A DNA stretch of 64,000 bases from Porphyra umbilicalis. Taxonomy: Eukaryota; Rhodophyta; Bangiophyceae; Bangiales; Bangiaceae. Below, in pieces: positions 24,409 to 36,179 of this stretch. The position numbers and the translations under genes are program-made. The notes under the pieces are model-generated. The model saw nothing but the letters and a program-made list of their open reading frames with translations. It made no database searches and was not told the origin of the DNA. The stretch lies in assembly GCA_002049455.2 (NCBI GenBank), contig KV918850.1, positions 1 to 64,000 of the forward strand, written 5' to 3'. Within the stretch, counting starts at the first letter, position 1. Each line of letters starts with the position of its first letter.

Positions 24409-26820
24409 CTACTCCCTACCTGGCGAGTGCGGGCGGTTGTCGCGGACGTACCCACCGAACTGGTCGTAACCCGAGTGGTCCGGGTACTCTGGGGCCGACC
24501 CCCGGGCCGAGGGGCCCGGCCCGCACGACGAGCGCGGCACCCTACTCGGTGCCGCCCCCGCCGCGGCGTACCCCCCAGCGGTGGAGGGGTAGCCGCCCCC
24601 GTGGTAGGGCGCGGCCGAGCCAGCAGGCTCCCCGGCGTACGGGGCCCGACTGGGGCCCCCGCCCGCCGAAGGCACAGCGGACCCAGACGCCACCCGCTGG
24701 CCGTGCCCCTCCAAGCGGAAGGCCATCTGGTACCCGATGGCCTCTGGGGTGGTGTCCACCAAGATCTGCTCGGCTACGGCAGACCGGGGGGACGAGGAGT
24801 CCCGCAGTACAGCCCCCGCCCCCCGGGTAACCCACTCCAGGGTGTCCACCAGGGAGGCAACTATCGCCCCCCCATGGGTAGCCCTCAGCGCCCCCGCCGC
24901 ACTTGGGTGGGTGGTCGCCAAGGCGTGAGCGCACCGCGGGGTAACGTACCCCCAGCTGAGGCTCTGCCCCGCCCCAAGGGCCGGGTAGTACGGCACCCCC
25001 GGCGGGGCTAACGTCGGACGGCCCGACCGCCCCACGGGGGACGCCCCCGCCCGGGTGGTCCGCCAGACAGCGCCCCCACGAGCAGGGGGGCGCTCGGCCG
25101 TACCTCGGGTGCGCTTGCGCTGCTGGGGGACACTGGCCCCCAACGCACCCCAACTGGAGTCGGGCGGGGCCGACGTCGCCGTTACCCCCGCAGAGTAGGG
25201 GTAGGCCAGGTCACCCAGGCCCTCACATAGGCCTATGCGCCCGCCCACCAGGCGTTTGTCACAGTGGACAAACGCCTTAGGCGCCTCGTTCTCCTCCCCG
25301 GCAACCCGGCGGGCAAGGTAGGGCCCGGCCGCCTCCCAGTCCAAGGACTGCGGGAGGTCCAGCAACTCGCTGAGGTACGCATGCGCGTCCGGGCCGGCCC
25401 CCTCCGACACGTTGGCGAGGCGGAACCCCACCAGACGCCCCACTATGGCGGCTGGCAGGTGCCAGAGGTACCCCTTAGTACGGGCGGAGGCATACCACAC
25501 CCCCACCACCTCAAGCACCCACTGGGTAGCGAGGATGGCCGCCGCCGGGGTAGACTCCCTCCGGCGGAGCGCAGTGCCAAAGTAGGCCACTATGCGCGGC
25601 ATCCGGGCCCGGAACCCGAAGGGCACCTCCATGGCCGACTACCAAAACGGCGTCGGGACGTAGTAGGCCCGCCGCGTCGAGGTGTGGACCTGGGAGCTCT
25701 CCACTTTAGAGGCCCGCACCAGGATGCCCGACGCTTCCCGCACCCGGCGCTCGGTGCGGGCGTCCTGGTGATGAAAGTGGGGGTCCCCCTCCCCCAAGTA
25801 CTGGACGGAGCAACACGCCCACTCCCACGCCACGACGGGCGGCACGTCGTCGGCGGTGGCCCCGTCCATGACATTGGACAGGCGCACGGCAACGCGCTCC
25901 ACATACGGCGCGTCCCCCGCCTCCTGTAGGGCGGGGAGGTCCGTCGCCACCCCGGCAGGCAGTTCGTACTGCACGGGGTGGTGCGCCAGCTAGCGCTGCC
26001 AAGCCGGGCCCTGCTTGGGCAGCGGGATCGCGGAGTAAAGCGTCCGCAAGCTGCACTCCCCCATGTGACTGTCGGCGGCCGGCGGCGTCCACGGAACCAA
26101 CGCCCCCGGCCCCGCACGTCGCGCCTCCCCCACTGCCGGGAGGCGCCCCCGGCGCGGCACCGGCGGAGGGGACTCCTGCCCCATGGGATCATCCCCCGCC
26201 TCTCCCGGCGCCGCCTCCGCCGCCGGGGGTGTGGCCGGCCAGCTGGGCGGCAGCGGCACGCGCGCCGCCGCCGTGCGGGGCCCGGCCGCGTCCTCCCCAG
26301 CCGACCGCGTCGGCGCACTCGACGCGCGACAGGCCGACGCCGACCCCGCCGTCGACTTGTACCGGCGGGGTGGAGGCGGCGGTTGAGTTGCTTGACTCCC
26401 CGCCGCCGAGGACTCCCGTCTCGGGGGCGCGGCGTTGGCCGGGCGCGCCCGGTGGGCTGCGTTGCCCCGGGACGCCGCCACGGCCGCGCCACTTGACTTG
26501 GTGGCGCCGGCCGGCGTGGCAGGTGCCGACGCCGCCGCCCCGCCAGCCCGCGGGGTGGCCGCCGTCGAGTCCTTAGAAATGGGGACGCCCGTACGTCCCA
26601 GCGCCCCGCCAACCCGCGAAGACCCCGCCGCAGGGCTGCCCGACTTGGCCGTAGCCGACGCCGGCGTCCTACTCGGCGCCGGCGGGGCGCGCCCCGCACT
26701 TGGGGAAGCCATCTCCCGGTCGGCGCCACTGACGTCGACCGCGAGGAGGCCATAGCCGCCGCGCCCGGGAAGGGGAGATGACGAGGGGGAGGGCACCGAG
26801 GAGGAAGGTGCCCTGCGCAC
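24409..26820 (-). mobile_element. Antisense reading frame between pol and the 3' LTR of the fossil
   Basis: A single minus-strand reading frame runs through this 2.4-kb segment with about two interruptions. The N-terminal part is Ala/Pro/Ser-rich and disordered. The part toward 24.4-25.9 kb looks more globular, with aromatic and charged residues (ILATQWVLEVVGVWYASA, KAFVHCDKRLVGGRIGL). Antisense ORFs between the integrase end and the 3' LTR are known in some plant Ty3/gypsy lineages. Plus-strand translations of the same DNA look like artefacts. Function unknown; it counts as a part of the fossil. Confidence 0.55.
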
Positions 26821-27368
26821 AAAGGGACGAGGGAGAGGCTCTCAACTCGAGTAGCGGTGGGGGGGGGAACGGTGACGGCCGGTAGTGGACGGCCTCCCCG
26901 TCTGTCCCCCGCCTACCCCCTTCGTATGAGCCCCTGTGTGGGGACAGGGGCCCTTACCCCGGGCCCCCTCAGCCCCGCCCCGCGGGCCACTCCCCCTGGA
27001 TGACTCCCTACTGGGGGGGGGGGGCCCGCACGACAGCCCCCCAGGTGGGGGGGCGAGGGATGCCATACTGGGCACCCCCCTCCCGGTTGGCCCACCGGGC
27101 ACGGTTAGCGGGCCAGCTCCGGACACGCGGGCGCAACCCTGGCCCCCGCCGCCGTGTCCACCGTACGGCGACGGCGCGTACCCCCTTAGCCCCGGCGGGG
27201 GAGCCCCCACGATTCGGGGCGGACATCGCTGGAGAGGACCGGTGCAGCACCCGGGCCCCGCACTGGGGAGCCCGGCGGCTAGCCGTCATGGCCCGCCCGC
27301 CACACTCGTGCGGGCCCGCCCCCCTGGCTCTGGGCCGCCGGGACGGCGACCTCTTTAAAAGGGGGACT

Positions 27369-28097
27369 TGTGACGATCCGTCACATGGCCCACCACACTC
27401 GGGGAACCAGATTCCCTGGAAATATGCCTTACGAACGCATATGTCAAATTGCTCCGTTGGCGACCCACTTGTGATCATCTCGTGGCTCACCAACCACAAC
27501 CGCAATCCCAATACTTCCCTGGGATTCATAACCCCCCCGAGCAGGCCCCAACTTAAGGGCCTAGTTTTGTGTAAACCCAACTTGGATTATCGACTTATGT
27601 TACTTTGCGCCCCTGACCCCGGGGCGCCGCGAGGGTATCACGTAGCACCCCTCCCCCGCCTCTACTCATGGCGGTATTCGAAGCTTTGGCCGTCCTCCGG
27701 GTTATGGGACCAGTGGGCCCTGAGGGGAGGGTTTTCCGTGGGTCCTTTGAGGGGGTCTGAGGAGCGTTTTCCGAGGGTCCTTTGAGGGTGTCTGAGGAGC
27801 GTTTTCCGAGGGTCCTTTGAGGGTGTCCGAGGAGGGTTTTCCGAGGGTCCGAGGGGAACGGATGGGATAAGAGGGTGAGGCGTGAGTGTCGCCTCGAGGC
27901 CTTCGACGCAGGCAAGTAAACTTCCGGTCACACAACTCGAGTTTGTCGCTCGGGGCGCCTTCCCCCGGTCGACGCCGTGCGTGTGTGCTCTTCGGGGTTT
28001 CCTTCCGGGGCGGGTATTCCCCGACAGGACTACCCGGTGGCACGGTTTTGCTCGCCCTCCCCCCAACTGGGTGGGGTGGGCTGAGCGTGTTGTCACA
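27369..28097 (+). repeat. 3' LTR of the Ty3/gypsy fossil (729 bp)
   Basis: The LTR begins TGTGACGATCCGTCACA, a short palindrome typical of LTR starts, directly after a purine-rich tract. The proposed end at 28097 reads TTGTCACA, giving a 6-bp terminal inverted repeat TGTGAC/GTCACA. Inside, a 35-bp unit (starting GTTTTCCG) repeats at 27731, 27766, 27801 and 27836. The right boundary rests on the inverted repeat alone because no second LTR is available for comparison. Confidence 0.7.
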
Positions 28098-30224
28098 GAT
28101 ATTGCCGCGCGGGCCCACTAACACTATCCGTTTCGACGATTGCGACAGTGCTCGTTTAGAGCTGGTCAACGCCGCCACTAGCATAGGCGCCGTCCGCCTT
28201 TTGTCCCGGAAGCATTTGAATCGAAGCATCTGTCGGACCGCGCGGTGCCTTGCGCGGCCGAGTCTTGACAGCACATCGCGCGGCGCGCCGTTCTCAGGGT
28301 CCTCGACCGTTGGCGGCGGCTCTGCTCTGTCACGTCAGGTATCTTCCCGAAGTGAGTGTTTTCTACATCCTGCCACCGATGCCGCCGACGCACCCGCACC
28401 CGCCGCCGCCGTCGCTGCCGTGTCGCGCGTCTGCGCCTGTGGCCGCTGCACCTGTGGCGGCGGCGGCGGCGGCAGCGGCGGCGGCGCGGAAGGCCTGGGA
28501 GGTGGCGGCGTAAAGGCCGACCCGGGCGGCGGGCGGGGCGGCAAGCCGCGAGGCTTGCCCCCACCGCCCGCCGCGTGGACGGCCGGCTTGGCCGACAATA
28601 TGGGCGTCGACTGGGATGTGGTTGGGGCGGATAAGGAGGACCACGAGACGGCCGCCGCGGGCTTGTGGGCCTAGAGGCGGCTGCGGGTGGGGTGGCGCAG
28701 GCCGTCCTGGGGGGCGGGGGGAGGCGCTGTGCACTGGCGGGCTCCGCATCAAGCCCTTGCGTTGTCGCGGCACTGCCGCTCGTCGCGGCCGTCTCTCCAC
28801 GGTCCGAGTGGCCGGGCGCGCCAGCCATTAGTGACGCGGACCTCTCAAGTGGCGACGGTGAACGAGTAAGAGATGAAATGTAGGTGAGCGCGCGACCTGC
28901 ACACGACAAGGCAGACGCGCAAAAACACACAAGGGCAGCCACACCGCGACTCGCTCGACGCGTGTGCCGAGGCTGCTGCAATCCACACTCTCGCACGCAC
29001 GCATGCTGGCCCGCCGCGCGCGTCCCCGGAAAAAAGTCGGGCGCGCGTGGAACACCCAGCCACGGCCGTGCAGGCGGCCACCGCGGGCGGCGCGGCCGCC
29101 CGCCAAAACGACACGCACTATCCACAGTGATGTACACACGCGCGGGCGGCGATCGGAGTCGCTTGCCGACGCACGTCGTCACCCCCCCCCCCGCCCCCAC
29201 CCACTCAATCGCGCGCTCCAAACAGCGCCGCCTCGGCGCCCCGCCGGCGCACGCCGTCGAGGAGCGACGCGAAGGCCACCCCCCGGCGCCACTCCCCCCG
29301 CCCCGCAGCGAGGAGCCACCGCACCTCGGCCTCCCGTAGGCGCACGGGGAGGAGCACGTCGGGGTCAACGCCCCGCCCGTCGGGATAGGGGACGGAGCAG
29401 ACGCCGAAGACGATGAGCGACACGGATCCTATGACAGCCAATGAGCAATCGATTACACAGTGCAAGGAACTTCCGTTGCAGCCAATCAGGAGTGGATCAA
29501 CTGTAAAGAAGTGTCTGACAGACAGTCACGGCGCCGGGCGACAAGAGGGTGGGGTGGGTCGGGCTCCGTCGGTTCCCGTCGTTTCTCGGTCGTTTCCCGT
29601 CGATCTGCCAGCAATTCCGGGCTCGGGGCCTGCGAGGCAGGCCGGCTCCCTTCGCTTCCCATCCGTTGTCCGCCGATCTGCGCCACATGCGAGTTAGGAA
29701 ATGCGCCGTGCAGCTTTCACATGACATTCGCGTGAATATGCGATGTGAAAACGCGGGGGGGGGGGGGGGGCGCGCGCGCTCCGCGCGCCTCGGGGGGGGG
29801 CCGGATGCGCCCGACGATTATCGAAAGCAACAGTGAGATTCCATCAACTGCGGGCGCATCCTCGACATCGGTGCCAGCAATCAGGACCGATTGGGGCCAC
29901 CCAGACCTGGGGCCCGACCACATAGATCTCCGGATCGGGGTGGCGAATCGGTCCCCACTGTCGTCGAGGACAGCACGGCGACACAGGACCCGACGGATCG
30001 GTCCCCCCGCCGCCGTACCGAATCCGCCGCCACGATGTGCGCGTGGACGCTGATGCCGTCGCGGTTGACGCCATCGTCGTCGCGCCCGCCACCATGGCGC
30101 CGCTTTCACCAGACGTTCGTCTCCTTCGGGCGGACCGGCATCGGGCACCCGTACGCGCGGCTCCCGTGCACCCGGCACTGCTGAGTGGTCGCTAGCGGTG
30201 TTTCAGCTGTTGCCGGTATGTTGA
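28098..30224. other. No supported gene; very GC-rich
   Basis: Long CGG/GCC runs (28430-28700 and 29170-29300) and a G run near 29757-29771 keep frames open on both strands, so the ORFs here are not informative. This stretch could hold upstream exons of the Ulp1-like gene at 30225, since TTTCAG near 30206 is acceptor-like, but I could not identify coding sequence that fits. Confidence 0.4.
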
Positions 30225-30713
30225 TTGCCACACCCTCCTATCGTGCATTGTCCGAGGCCCGCCTCGTGCGACGGTGTCCTCATCCCCGTCAACGTCGACA
30301 ATCTGCACTGGGTGCTCGTGGTGGTTGACATCTTGGCGCGCCAGTTCCTGTTCTACAACTCCCTCTGCGGTCGCGGGGCGGCTCCGGTCCTGCAAGTTGT
30401 GCGCTGCTGGTTGCGTGACGAGGTTGCTGCTCGGCTGGAGGAAGACGCTGTCCGTGGTTGGGATATTGAAGAGTGGGGGGGTGTTATGGACGTGGGCTTG
30501 CCTTATCAAAGTGACGGCGGGAGCTGTGGTGTGTTTGTGATGGCCGCTGCGGACTGCTTCTCTCTTGGAGCACCGCTATGCTTTGCCCAACCTGACATGC
30601 CAGTCCTCCGGCAGCGTATTGGTGTTGCTCTATATGTGGACAGCTTGACCGCGGCCGACGCCTGTGTCCGCCTCCCTGTTTCTTCGTTGGCCGATGTAGC
30701 TGCAGAGGACTAG
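30225..30713 (+). pseudogene. Ulp1/SENP-type (C48) cysteine protease fragment or 3' exon
   Basis: The frame opens directly after a stop codon and has no ATG before the conserved region, so this is either a 3' exon or a remnant. Counting from the first codon, the C48 motifs are His28 in DNLHWVLVVVD, then FYNSL where the family normally has Asp (here Asn45), then Gln95 and Cys101 in YQSDGGSCGVFV. In active Ulp1 enzymes the His-Asp-Cys triad and the oxyanion Gln cleave SUMO-like tails. The Asp-to-Asn change weakens the case for activity, although some members use Asn. About 60 residues after the Cys complete the fold. Ulp1-like proteases are commonly carried by CACTA and Mutator-type transposons, which fits this neighbourhood. 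Confidence 0.65.
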
Positions 30714-30863
30714 GGGAGGCACAAGCTAGCGCGGGTAGCGGGCGTGGGTGGCTGCAGTGTGGGTGACTGGAGAGTGGCGCGCCTGCACGATCACATCGTA
30801 GTCAATACCTTTTTTTGCTCTCTCTCAGCTCCATTCTGTCCGATTCTACTTGTCCACTAAAGA

Positions 30864-31850
30864 ATGAGTGCGGTCCGCTCGTACGCAAACAACGAAGACA
30901 CTTCAGTACAGCGGGCTGGTGTACCGAGTGTGCTGCTACATGTACCCCTTCAGGCGCCAATGCTCAGGCGGAAGGTGGACAGCTTGCATGCCACTCTGGG
31001 TGAGGCCGGCCGGCACAGCGACCGCCGGGGCGCACGCCGATTCTATGCGCAGACAGTACAAACGAAACAGCAACAGTCGGGCGGCTTCTGGGTCACCCCC
31101 GACAGAGAGACGGGACGGGTGGGAGCTCGGCCACTGGTGGCAGGCCAATTCAGCGTGCGGCGCTCTTTCCGTCTCTTCCAGCTCTGCTGCTGGTGGGGCC
31201 ATGCGCGTATCGCGGTCGACCGTGGGACCCCACTTTGGAAACCGAGGCGACAGGTGACCAGGCAGATGGCGTTTAAGTTCTACTGGGAGCCATCAGCAGA
31301 TACCATTCCACAGGTGACCGAGTGCTCCTCAACGAGGGACTAACCCGACGTGGCTGGGTCTCCCAGAATCCTTTGACCGCTCACGGCCCAGCACCACGCT
31401 GGCTGCTTGACCAGTCTATCTCTCGGATGGCGGACAGTGAGTATGTTCGCGGATTGCCGAGTGACGTGCTTCCCGATAATCGCCCACCGACGCCCCCACT
31501 GTGTACTGGGGAGACATGAGCTGGTATGGGTAAAAGGCTTGGGTGACTGGAGTGCGGCTCGTGGGCATCATCGCTGTGTAACCAGAACCTACTTTCGCTT
31601 CCTCAATCTTCCAGTCTTTCTGACCATGCGTCTCTGCTGCCGTTTGCTGGAGGTCCGCTCTTACGTAAACAGCCAAGGTACTGTTTCTGTTCTTCTGTAT
31701 GCTTGGGGCTGCGGGTGCGGCCAGGGGAGCGGTCGGTGGGGCCGGCTACGGGACAGTGCGCAGCAACCGAAACGAATGCAGCGTCAGTCGGGCAGCTGCT
31801 AAGTTAGCTCCGACAGCGGGGCTGGGTGGGTAAGAACGCGGCCACTGGTG
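30864..31850. repeat. Degenerate duplication
   Basis: Words near 30875-31150 (GTCCGCTCGTACGCAAAC, then the stretch around CAGTCGGGCGGCTTCTGG) recur in altered form about 740 bp downstream, near 31650-31850 (GTCCGCTCTTACGTAAAC, CAGTCGGGCAGCTGCT). This looks like an old tandem duplication of unknown DNA. No gene is recognised in either copy. Confidence 0.45.
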
Positions 31851-31883
31851 ACAGACCAGTGCGGCTGTGGAGCTGTTGCCGGC

Positions 31884-31990
31884 TGGTGGAGCCAGCAGCT
31901 GCTGGCTCCACCATGGCGTCCTGCTGGCGACTGGTCCTCTTGCCAGCCACTGCAGTTGCTAGCGAGAGGACCAGTCGCCAGCAGGACGCC
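31884..31990. repeat. Two adjacent perfect hairpins
   Basis: 31884-31913 is a perfect 30-nt palindrome centred on AGCAGCTGCT. Immediately after it, 31915-31940 and 31965-31990 are exact 26-base inverted repeats (first arm starts GGCGTCCTGCTGGCGACTGG) around a 24-nt loop. Side by side they could form a double hairpin or cruciform. They may be the end structure of a transposon or a small foldback element. Confidence 0.85.
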
Positions 31991-32639
31991 GCCTCGGTCA
32001 GAGGTGGGAAGTAAACAGGAATGAGGAGCATGCCCTTCCGTAGGGCCTGGAATCGGCTGCTGAGGAGCCTGCATCGCCGGCATTGACCTACGCACAGGCG
32101 TAAAACTCTGGCCCACAAACCCGTAACCCTGACCCATCTGGATCAGACTCAGGTAATCGGAAAAATAATATGGACCCCTCATGAATCATTTGCGATCCAC
32201 ACAAGCATATTACACATCAGTGAGCCTCTCCAGGGCCCTTCCAGAGGCTTAAGAATATCTACCAGTAGGCACTGCGCCCCGTTCATGAAACAGACTTTAG
32301 ATTGTCCTGCAATTTCAGCCGAACAAGGCAATGAGAGTGAACTGACGGGATTTTGATACGTTGCTAAAACGGGCGGCGTTCCGGTGTCTGCCGCGTGATG
32401 CGACGCGCGGGGCAGGTCGTCCACCGTGTCAGACCCAGTCGGCACTTGGAAACCCCGCAGTCGCCTGATCTTGGAACGAAGTGGACGGATTCAAAGTATT
32501 TTCTGAGAGAAGAAAAAGTCGAGCCCGATTTGATATATCAAAATATTTTTACGAAAGCAAGCGGAACGTGTTTCTGTTTCGTCGGTGGATCGGTCCGTTG
32601 ATTTGCCTACAGTTGCGGATGACGCTTGGCAGCACTGTA

Positions 32640-33008
32640 TTCCCGGCACGCCAGGGGCCCCCAGCAACCCCGTGCACGGCCCCCGAGATTCGCCAGCGCC
32701 CACCAACGCCAGAGGTACCGTGCAGGGGGTGCCCCAAAGGGGCCACAAAGCGCGCACAAACATTTCAGCCTGCTGATTGGCCAGGTGGCGGAAACGAAGG
32801 CGGCATCCTGGCCGCATGAAATTTCTACCGGCGCGCCAGGGGCCCCCAGTGACCCCGTGCACGGCCCCCGAGATTCGCCAGCGCCCCCCCCCGCCGGAGG
32901 TACCGTGCAGGGGGTGCCCCAAAGGGTCCACAAAGCGCGCACGAACATTTCAGCCTGCTGATTGGCTAGGTGGCAGAAGCGAAGGTGTCATCCTGGCCAA
33001 TGAAACAG
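32640..33008. repeat. 185-bp direct repeat, two copies
   Basis: The block containing CCAGGGGCCCCCAG at 32651 recurs at 32836 and carries through TTTCAGCCTGCTGATTGGC to about 33008. The copies are very similar and differ mainly by small substitutions. No gene is recognised. The segments from 32000 to 32640 and from 33010 to 33800 also show no supported gene. Confidence 0.85.
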
Positions 33009-33808
33009 GCGCCAGTCCGTAGGTGGTTCCCTGGTCTCTTTGTTTACCGCATGTGCTGATACTATCTCGCCACTGTGGGGGCGCCCAGGGGTCCTGGAGG
33101 CCTGTATCTCGCCAGACAGGGCTGCTGAGGGCCGCAGACACATCGGTATATCATTTTTCTGTCGATCTGGGAGCCCCTTTATTGGGTGCTCCAGGGCGCT
33201 GACATGTGTCGTCGGCCCCAGACACGACGACTGATCAGGGCAGGCTTTGGTGTCTGTGGCCCCGCTCGGGCTTTTCCTCGTCGCTGATGTCTGGCGGCCC
33301 TGTTCATGCCTGGCACGTACCCGGTTCTGTACACTCTCTCACGGGTCGTGCAGGCGGGCCGGTCAGGTCGGCAGCGCAGCGCTCGAGCTCGGCAGGCAGT
33401 GATCTGATTGGCCGGTTTGCTTTCACACAGCAAGTTCACGCGAATATGATGTGAAAGCTGCAGCGTCCGTTTCCTTCACGCCACATTCCGGGATCGGGAC
33501 AGATGCGGCACACAATCTAGCCAGCCCCCGAATCTTTTCGCGGTCGTTTCGAACCAAATCGCCGATTGCGAAGGCATGGGTGCCCCCCCCCTTGTTTCAA
33601 TTCTCTGAAGGCTGTTGTCTTTTTCGACTGCTGCCAACAATCGGGGCCCGGATGTAGTTAGAAACTGTCCTTACATGGCCTCAGTCGGGAATTTCCACTG
33701 TTGTTCTTGTCCCCTTCTTGTTGCGTACCGGCAAAATTGAGCAGGCTGCAATATTTGTTGCACCCGTCTTGATCCACGAAATGGATCTTCTTTTGTAAAC
33801 AGGGGGGC

Positions 33809-34441
33809 TATGGTGCGTGTCCCAAAAATGAGACATGCGCGTTTTCTGAAGGACTGACACATCACTGCACGGGGGCAGGCGGTATGGGGTTCGAGAAAGT
33901 TCTCGACTGGCCTCCATGGAAGGAGCCTCTCCCGATGCGTGCTTGGCTGACAACTCCTTAATAGCCGCCTGTGGGCCCTGTTCTGTGGACCTCTCAGATA
34001 GCCCCGATCTTGGAGCCAGTCTTTTATCAGGTTCTTGGGGTTACAGGTTTGCGACGCCAAAGCTCAAGTGCTGACTGGTGCTTCGATGAGGGGTGTCCCA
34101 AATCGTGTTTTCTTTACAGGGGGCTACATGGGGGTATTTTTCCCGTTCTTATTGGTAAGGTGATGCCCTTTTCTTGGTGCACAAGTTCTCAGCACATGCC
34201 GGCTGTAGTATCTGTTCATTTAAATTGGCCGAGTGATCGTCACCTGCCAAAGTTGCAATGAATGACACTTTTCCCCATGACACGTCAGGATGTGCCGCCT
34301 CCGCTAACACTGTCAGGGGTTTTTTTGGAAGCACAGTGGGACCGAGTGGGTCACATTACATTATCGGACCGTTGCAGAAGGCCAGTGGGCCGAGAAAAAA
34401 AGAATAAACCGCCATGTCTCATTTTTGGGACACGCACCATA
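33809..34441. mobile_element. 633-bp TIR element, copy 1 (Tc1/mariner-like MITE)
   Basis: It starts TATGGTGCGTGTCCC and ends with the complement; the inverted ends match for 29 bases including the outer TA. The outer TA/TA would be the target duplication expected for Tc1/mariner-type elements. There is no coding capacity, so it would be non-autonomous. Copy 2 has exactly the same length in the opposite orientation. Confidence 0.85.
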
Positions 34442-34526
34442 ACTGACAGTGATTTAGAGATTCAGTTCAAGCAGAGGTCGATGTTTACTGACTTGATCAA
34501 TATGATCAGCCTAACTTCAAGCAGAG

Positions 34527-35159
34527 TATGGTGCGTGTCCCAAAAATGGGACATCGCGGTTTTTTCATTTTTTCTCGGCCCACTGGCCTTCTGCAACGGT
34601 CCGATAATGTAATGTGACCCACTCGGTCCCACTGTGCTGTCAGAACAGCCCCTGACAATGTTAGCAGAGGCGGCATCTCCTGACATGTCATGGGGAAAAG
34701 TGTCATTCATTGCAACTTCGACAGGTGACGATCACGCGGCCCAATCAAATGCACAGATACTAAAGCAGGCATGTCCTGACAATTTGTGCACGAATAAAAG
34801 GGCACCACCTTACCAATAAAAACGTGAAAAAGACCCCCATGTAGCCCCCTGTGATGAAAACACAATTTGGGACACCCCTCATCGAAGCTTCAGCTAGCAC
34901 ATGAGCTTTGGCGTCGCAAACCTGTAACCCCAAGAACCTGATAAAAGACTGGCTCCAAGATCGGGGCTATCCTGGAGGTCCACAGAACAGGGCCCACAGG
35001 CGGCTATTAAGGAGTTGTCAGCCAAGCACGCGTCGGGAGAGGCTCTTTCCATGGAGGCCAGTCGAGAATTTTCTCGTACCCCACGCCGCCTGCCCCCGTG
35101 CAGTGATGTGTCAGTCCTTCAGAAAACGCGCATGTCTCATTTTTGGGCCACGCACCATA
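34527..35159. mobile_element. 633-bp TIR element, copy 2, inverted relative to copy 1
   Basis: It has the same ends as copy 1 and is also exactly 633 bp, but reads as copy 1's reverse complement throughout. Only 85 bp separate the two copies. The pair forms a 1.35-kb near-palindrome that could extrude a large cruciform or produce double-stranded RNA if transcribed through. The copies differ at scattered single bases, for example one base in the right TIR. Confidence 0.85.
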
Positions 35160-35773
35160 AGAATCAATTCTCAATATCGGCTTGAACACCCGTGGTTACA
35201 CTTTCTTGCAGGGTTGTCAGCGTTTGGTTTGGTTTGCCAAACATGAACGGAATTCAACCTGATTCACTTGCACGCTGGAGCGTTCAGGTTGAACGCATCA
35301 TGTCAAAGGGCATACTTGTTCCTCGTAATACTTAGTATGCCACGTTTCATGTAGTTGAGATTGTGCTTGGGGAAGTCGGGTACTCTGACTCGAGCTCCGT
35401 CGAGTTGAGTCGCCAAGCCGATGTAGCATGCGCATAGCAAGCCTGCTGCATTCCTGGCGACAGAGCCCTGCTTGCCTGCCCCACCACCGCGACACAATGC
35501 AAAGGAATGGTACGAGCCGACGCCAGGGCGACGACGTTGCCAACCGCCTGGGCCTCCGCGCAGTACCGGAGACGGGGGGACCAAACAGAAAGGACCAAAC
35601 ACTGATACGTGTAGACGGGGCGTTGAGGGCGAGTGGATGCCCCGTTGTCCGAGAAGCAGCTTGCTGCACTCCACGCATTCCTGGTTGCGACCACGACCCA
35701 TCCATCCTCCAGCCCAAAAGGCTATGATTCACGCACTTGTTGACAGCAGATGAATCGATCTACGTACTCAGCG

Positions 35774-36091
35774 TCACAGAATGTGCCCGTACGGCCCGCA
35801 AACGCACAATCGGCGCACTCGTTTTTCTGAGATTATCTGAGAATCCGGAAGAAAATCTCGATAACTCACTGCTCTGGGCTACTTTACCACATGAGACGAC
35901 TGAGAAAGGAAGAATATCTGAAGAAAACGGAGAATCTCGATTCTGCACGGACCTGGCGGTTGGAGAGCCAATGGCGCGTCGAAGATACGCACTCAGCAGC
36001 TGTTTGATGCTGTTCTATACCAATGGTTGGCCTCTTTTACAAAGCAGTCCCGGTCTTGGCCGATGAGAACAAAATTGGGGGATCAGCAATA
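35774..36091. mobile_element. Truncated copy of the 445-bp TIR element
   Basis: From AGAATGTGCCCGTACGG onward this stretch aligns with the element at 61777-62221 and ends in the same terminal repeat, GGGGGATCAGCAATA (ending at 36091). The left end is not recognisable. It lies 88 bp upstream of the NB-ARC gene start. Confidence 0.6.
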
Positions 36092-36179
36092 GGATTGAGG
36101 CAAATCTTGCGAGCCGACGTGGATTACCGCGTGTGGCTGGTGCACGGCATACAGCTGGGTTGTTTCGCCTTGGGTGGCC

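Larger units (their letters stand above)
20340..28097 (+). mobile_element. Fossil Ty3/gypsy LTR retrotransposon, chromovirus-like, lacking a visible 5' LTR
   Basis: Parts in order: a minisatellite-filled 5' portion (20380-21120), then pol (about 21144-24325) with reverse transcriptase (FCIDYRQLN, TLDCNAGYWQIPL, NLDDLIIFS), RNase H (DCxH-type motif RCDHKPLKW), integrase zinc-binding region (HPGGTRVYQTLRDQYYW), integrase core (AIDLLGPLPRTPEGYEYILV) and a C-terminal chromodomain-like segment (LKVRWFGYGP). An antisense ORF follows (separate entry), then a purine-rich tract (AAAAGGGGGAC) just before the LTR at 27369. It is a broken copy, with about two interruptions in pol and about two in the antisense ORF, and looks only moderately old. 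No matching 5' LTR was found in the window, so the left boundary given is approximate. Confidence 0.85.

Noticed and set aside
28178-29368. 396-codon minus-strand ORF
   Set aside because: Arg/Pro-rich translation of GC-rich DNA with no domain; the opposite strand is equally open.
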